Assembly (NCBI RefSeq): GCF_023856365.1
Contig: NC_064539.1
Location: forward strand, 28,857,493 to 28,921,492
Length of the DNA: 64,000 nt
Source: Brienomyrus brachyistius
Lineage: Eukaryota > Chordata > Actinopteri > Osteoglossiformes > Mormyridae
Direction: 5' to 3'
Shown here: piece by piece, positions 58,991 through 64,000 of the stretch
Numbering within the stretch: the first letter of the stretch is position 1
Layout: each line of letters begins with the position of its first letter
The notes under the pieces: generated by a model
What the model was told of the DNA's origin: nothing
Database searches by the model: none
What the model saw: the letters and a program-made list of their open reading frames with translations, nothing else
Translations under genes and position numbers: made by a program

Positions 58991-60855
58991 GAGAATATAG
59001 TACGATGGAAAAAGTAGTAAAACAAGAGACATATATCTACCGCAGTATCACTAAGAGGGAAAGGTGTCAGGGTAACTGTAATGGAAGCCTTTAAATATGT
59101 TATTATTAGGTATTAGTAGTAGTAGCAGTAGTTGTATTAATGATGTAATAATGACATTAATTAATTAAGAATTGAAGGAGGTTGGGAGTCTGGGATACAA
59201 CTGGAAGTATCCGGGCTATAATTTCCCGATGATTCGGAGACAGTTGTGGCCCTGTTTTGTGGAGCGTTCCCACGCGCCACTTTAACCCATTTAGATGTGT
59301 GAGGTCAAGGACAAGACGCCAAATATACCCGCGTGCCGCGTGGGGCACATCCGTGCAGGCAGACAACAGTACCTGTGGAAGCCGCCTGCCCCCTCTCCGG
59401 GAAGCCTATAGTGTGAGTAACAGAGATATACGGATGGCACAGAGGTAAAACTCCTACTCCCTGTTAAAGGGAAGTCGAAACGGAATGTTCTAGCATCTAG
59501 TGAGCTTCCAGGAGCGAGCTGGTGTCGCTTTCTATAAGCACTTTCTGGGTCTCACTCAGCAAGAACATGGATGCGTAACAAAGGGGTCAGGACTGTGCTA
59601 TGGGAAGCCATGAATAAGTGATGTAGACTACTGGGGGGGGGGGGGACTTTTCCACCTGCCCTCTTACCTAATGTGAGGGAACTGCCACTCACATCTCTGG
59701 GGAGGGGGGAGTGTTTTTACACCTTGCATTCTTGGAGAGGATGTTAGCCGTGGTCATTACTGAGGAAACGCATTCAAACATCACGGACTCATTATGACAT
59801 CGAGACTTACCTTACTTACATAAAAGGGTGAATTCCGCAAAAAAAGAAGAAAAAAACAGATAAACATCATAATAAAATGCATTAGTCATAATTGCTGTAG
59901 CAGGAACAAATAGCGCTTATTGTATTTAATAAAAGTAATAAAGGGAGTTATTAGGGTTTCATTTACTGGCCTGTGCTTTGCGGCTGTGAGCCAAGCGCTT
60001 TATAGCATTTCATGGGTTTCACCATCATCTCGCCACATTTTAACCATTTCAGAGCAACAAGTATCTATGGGAAATCGCATTAGAAATTATAGGTGATCCG
60101 CTGCTACTAAAAATGTCACAAAACACTCAATTATAATAACTCTGAGTTGAGAAAACGATTGACGATTTGAACAGGACATAATGTTGCCGTCCATGGATTT
60201 GAGCTGCAAATTTAAACATAAATGCGTGCTCGATGTTGGATTTGGAATTACACAGCATGTATTCCATGTTATAGGTGTACATGAACTTTCTTATGTCTCC
60301 TTCCGGCGAACGACGTTAACGTTTTCAGGTAGCAGTTTCCTGTAGCGCCATTGGCGTCCGCAAACATTGAGGTCCCTTGGCTTGTGAGTAAAGTTTGCCC
60401 ACGACTCCAGGTCATGAAGCAGGTCCGCAGCACCTACGTCAGGATCTGCTCCGCTGGGTTTAAGCACTCGTCCTGTGAGACAAGGTCACGGGAGGGAAAA
60501 AACCTCACAGCAGGATCTGGCTGGGCTTCCCAACGTCTTCCTCATTCTCAAGGGGGCTTTGAAAATCCAGCTCTCTGGAACATAAAACTGATTCCTCCCA
60601 CCGCAATACACTCTCATCAGCTAAGCTAATGCACTGGAAGCAAACATATTTTTATAGCCTCCTAGGAGGGGAAAGGAAAAAGGTGCATTTTCCCGCCCAT
60701 GTGAAAGGCAGGCCAGGCAAAGGGCACAGGAAAGGCTGTTTAATGTTTCGGAGAATTTGGCAGTCAAGGTCGACCACAGCTTGGATGTTCTCTATCAGAG
60801 GGGGCGGGGGGTTCGTCTTACACTCACCACCTCCCAACCTCACTCCAGCTCCCTA
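58991..60855. other. Unique sequence, no gene seen
   Basis: It holds a G13 tract at 59633-59645. Frames are under 95 codons and unsupported. Confidence 0.4.
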
Positions 60856-60874
60856 CCCCCCCCCCCCCCCCCCC
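60856..60874. repeat. C19 tract
   Basis: Nineteen consecutive C residues followed by ACCCC. Confidence 0.95.
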
Positions 60875-61689
60875 ACCCCACCGCCTACCCTCCTCAACCA
60901 CCTACAGAAATTTAATAAATAAACAAACATGGGACAGGTTGAAGTTTGGATTAGAAAATAAATAAGGGGCTCGCCACTGCGGCGGGAAAAGGGGAAAAAC
61001 CGCTGTGTTTGGGAAAGGAAAATCGTTAGGAGAGGAATAAAACATTAACGGCCCAACGTTTGCCTAGCTATTACAAACGCAAAGATACGACTTAATTGAT
61101 TTCCGCACGAGAAATACTCGCCGGGACAGACCTCCCGACCCATAAACTCGTGGGTAAAATATGTACTTGGCTTAAATCGCTGCCATTAAAATTCACTTCA
61201 GAATCGTTTCTTGTATGGCGAGGCAGAAAATCCCACATAAAGTAGAACCTTCGAAACATTTTAATAATCTTAAATGATGGCATTTGGGATTTCTGCCTGT
61301 GCCGTAACAATGACGATGATAATAATAACAATGCGTTTTTATTCCCGGGCTTGATAAAACATTTCTGGAGGTTTCTACCCTGAAGCAATGGGACGACACA
61401 CAGGCCTCTATCCTTCCATTGTCATGTTCCTGCACACTTCCAATCCAAGAGAGAGAAACGCGGCAGGAAACCCACCCAAGTCAGGAAAAACAAGACCCTC
61501 ATATAATGTCCACAGGGCCATGCAATACATAGTCTTCAGCACTGAGTCAAAGGAAGAAAAAAAGATAGAAACTAAAAATAAATGTAAAATGTTTCATTGG
61601 TGTCAGTTTAGGGTCTGGTGCTGCCCAGCCGGACTGGATCTCTATGAGTTGATTTTTTGTTTCAAAACCAGGCTGAACAGAAGGAGACT
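60875..61689. other. Unique sequence, no gene seen
   Basis: Nothing recognised. Confidence 0.4.
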
Positions 61690-61850
61690 CCAGGGCGAGA
61701 AGCTGGAATCCCACCTCTGCCACCGCTTTGTGTGCGTGTAGTTTACACGCTTCCCCATGTTTCCTCCAGGTCCCCCGGTTTACTCCAGCAATCCAGAGAC
61801 ACTCTGCCTGGGAGGGGCTGTGGACCCATTGACCTCCAACATACGCAGTA
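61690..61850 (+). mobile_element. SINE body remnant
   Basis: GGAATCCCACCTCTGCCACC, GTGTGCGTGTAGTTTACACG, CTTCCCCATGTTTCCTCCAGG and CCGGTTTACTCCAGCAATCC match, in order, the region just after the B box and the body of the local SINE. The tail is lost. Confidence 0.5.
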
Positions 61851-61933
61851 GGAAGGTGCATGATAATGAATATATACATACAATTTGTTTCAATGCAATG
61901 TGAATATGTAACGATTATAGAAGACTGGATACA

Positions 61934-61969
61934 ATAGAGAGAGAGAGAGGGAGAGAGAGAGAGAGAGAA
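61934..61969. repeat. (GA)n microsatellite
   Basis: About 17 GA units with one GGG interruption. Confidence 0.95.
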
Positions 61970-62725
61970 GCTATTGTAAACTACTATGCTGTAAAACTAA
62001 GAAGTATTTATAAGACTTAAAAGGACTGAAATAGAACTGCTAACTTCATTGATATACTGTACAATGACCAGGCTACTATGGAGTGGACAGGTGGGCAAGT
62101 TGGCTTTGTACTGTGAGAGAGAAGGTTCAACATCACAATTTATTGCACGGAAAATAAAAGAAAAGTAAAAAGATGTGAAAATAAGTTTTCAGTACAGGAC
62201 CCAAGGCAAACCGTACCTGTAGCAATTTCTATTCGTGCACCAAAGCAGCTCTGCAGCAGCTTATACTGTAAGGCAAGTAGCTCATCACCTTCCCGTTTTG
62301 CCGGAACTATTTAAAGGGCAGCAGGTACCGCAGTTATGGAACCAGAAGTGTGACAAAAGCTTGCATCCAAAATTCCTACAAATTCCTGTAGGTGCTAAAA
62401 GATAGACAACATGCTTCCTTTTGTATAAACGCATCTTCTAAGCAATTAAATCTATCATTATGCAATACATAGTCAAGTACTCCAGAACCTAAGCAATGGA
62501 CTATTTTATTCCAATACACCCTTGTTAGAGAGATAAAACTGTATATAAGTGTATTACTGCATGTCTATTATTTCATCAACATACAAACCAGAGAATTCTA
62601 CATCAAATTATCATCTACAATTAGGCATCAATAAATTCCAATTAGATCATAGGTTTGTGTGAAATTATACTGGTGTTAATGCGTTTATAAAATGTATTTT
62701 TTTAATCCAATTAACATAAAAGGCC

Positions 62726-62728
<3 letters not shown>
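61970..62728. other. AT-rich unique sequence, no gene seen
   Basis: Nothing recognised. Confidence 0.4.

Positions 62729-62773
<45 letters not shown>
62729..62773. repeat. (CA)n microsatellite
   Basis: About 22 CA units abut copy 3 of the GGGGACC repeat. Confidence 0.96.
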
Positions 62774-62776
<3 letters not shown>

Positions 62777-63045
62777 CGGGTAAACATATCTTTATAGGTA
62801 CCACTCATTCATTTCTATGGGAAAAATGCTAAAGCTAACTATGACAACCTTAACCCCCACCCAGCCCTAACTATAACCATAAGTAACCAAGCAAAATACA
62901 GGAGTTTTTGCATTTTTATTTTTTTCATGGCAGTCACTGATTTTTATTAAACTGAGTTTTCCATTATAGGGACTGGGAAACTGGTCCCCATAAGGGAAAA
63001 AAGGGTATTCATCACGTTGTGGGGACATTGTGTCAGGCTCACACA
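62774..63045 (+). repeat. 'GGGGACC' interspersed repeat, copy 3
   Basis: CATTCATTTCTATGGG, CCTTAACCCCCACCCAGCCC, ATAACCATAAGTAACCAAGC, TGCATTTTTATTTTTTTCATG and CACGTTGTGGGGACA follow the same order as copies 1 and 2. (CA)n lies on its left and a shorter CA run on its right. The minus-strand peptide frames of copies 2 and 3 share KNKNAK/ENKNAK and VFCLVTYG by descent, not because they are coding. Confidence 0.7.
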
Positions 63046-63696
63046 CACATACATAAACACCCACACAATATAAAGGTAATAGGCTTAATTGGGAAAACTG
63101 CTTTTTAAGTAATTTCTGACATTTTCCATTTATTTCCCGTGTTCTAACTCTTTCACATTCTTCTCATTACCAGTTACAGCTTCTTCCTTTTGTCTAAATG
63201 AAGCTTACATTTCTATCTTTGAGTTCAGGGTTGCGTATTTGAGGTGTTTCTTACCAGCGTTACTTATGGCTAGAAACATGAACAGTCCTGTGCAAAGACA
63301 AAACGAATATTAAAATGCTGTAATAAAAACACACATCGGCCTCTGACAGCTTATAGGAAGAACAAGATTTCATCTGTGACAGATAAAGACAAATATTGGT
63401 GTCGCTCTGCAGAATTTAAGATCACATTATGTCAACAGCAGAATTTCCGACCTTTCGTTTCCCAGAAAACATTGAAATTCCAGTAATGTGAAGTACAGTG
63501 TAGTGTGATGTACATAAAAGTGCAGTGCGTGAGATTGTATGCATGGGCAATAACTGTAACTGTGTCTCAGGAGAGGTGATATTTAAGTACCCATCAGTAA
63601 GGTACTCCTTTTCCTACACATATTCCCATGTATGTTGTTTGTGAATGATTAAGCACAGTTAGAAGGCTAATTTTGTGTAAATCTATCAAGTATGTC
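63046..63696. other. Unique sequence, no gene seen
   Basis: AT-rich. Nothing recognised. Confidence 0.4.
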
Positions 63697-63730
63697 TGTG
63701 TGTATGTGTGTGTGTGTGTGTGTGTGTGTA
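63697..63730. repeat. (GT)n microsatellite
   Basis: About 15 GT units with one TATG interruption. Confidence 0.95.
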
Positions 63731-64000
63731 TAATCATTCAGTCTTCTTTGCCGTTTTTAAGAGAAATGTTACTGTTAATCTTTGTTGGTGTACAAAACTG
63801 CCAACTTTGTTTCTACTAACCAATATTTAAGAAGGTAAGTGGAAAAAAAACCCATTTTCCTTTATGCATTTTACTGTGAGGTATTACAGCTGGTTTAAGG
63901 GTAATGCTGTGATAAGGACTTTGTGTCAAATGAAGACAGGAAACCAAGTTGCAGTTCAGTCATTTCTTGTTCACCCTGAGAGTCGGGCTGTCGGTGAAAT

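Overview
The window looks like teleost (ray-finned fish) nuclear DNA, either intergenic or deep intronic. The evidence is the repeat content: fish-type tRNA-derived SINEs, an L2-clade LINE 3' end, a piggyBac transposon pair, a hAT MITE, long CA/GT microsatellites and very long poly(C)/poly(G) tracts. There is no operon-like structure. No intact host gene could be identified with confidence, and almost all open frames are chance frames or lie inside repeats. The species cannot be fixed from the sequence; a basal teleost is possible, on the impression of its SINE type only.

Layout. 1-7.5 kb: microsatellites, a 296-bp hAT MITE with perfect 8-bp target duplications (589-884), and two SINEs (2294-2645 on +, 3543-3815 on -). 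7.5-11.3 kb: the most structured region, a TTAA-bounded, inverted pair of piggyBac 3' halves (7549-11313) with a 5'-truncated L2 reverse transcriptase fragment between them. 11.3-20.6 kb: mostly unique AT-rich sequence with SINE remnants and one copy of a 'GGGGACC' repeat. 20.6-28 kb: a CpG-dense stretch (about 20.78-21.48 kb) and a GC-box/CCAAT/CRE-like cluster near 23.25 kb. 28-36 kb: three minisatellites, with units of 39, 38 and 47 bp. The last two are associated with older interspersed repeats and show higher-order structure. 36-50 kb: SINEs of two families, a (TA)n tract and a near-perfect palindromic MITE (46276-46440). 50.03-50.99 kb: an almost 1-kb GA-rich array that produces long false ORFs on both strands. 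51-64 kb: sparse repeats, one plausible host coding exon on the minus strand (57320-57651, gene not recognised), a CpG-rich stretch 1 kb upstream of it, and more copies of the interspersed families.

There is no pathway to describe. What links the parts is repeat biology. The L2 LINE and one SINE family share a related 3' tail, which suggests the LINE machinery mobilised that SINE. The microsatellites repeatedly abut copies of the GGGGACC family. SINE or hAT fragments border or contain two of the three minisatellites. The best candidate for something unusual is the palindromic piggyBac composite. Its left transposase copy keeps a recognisable intron but has a one-base homopolymer frameshift and an Asp-to-Asn change at the position expected to be the third catalytic aspartate.
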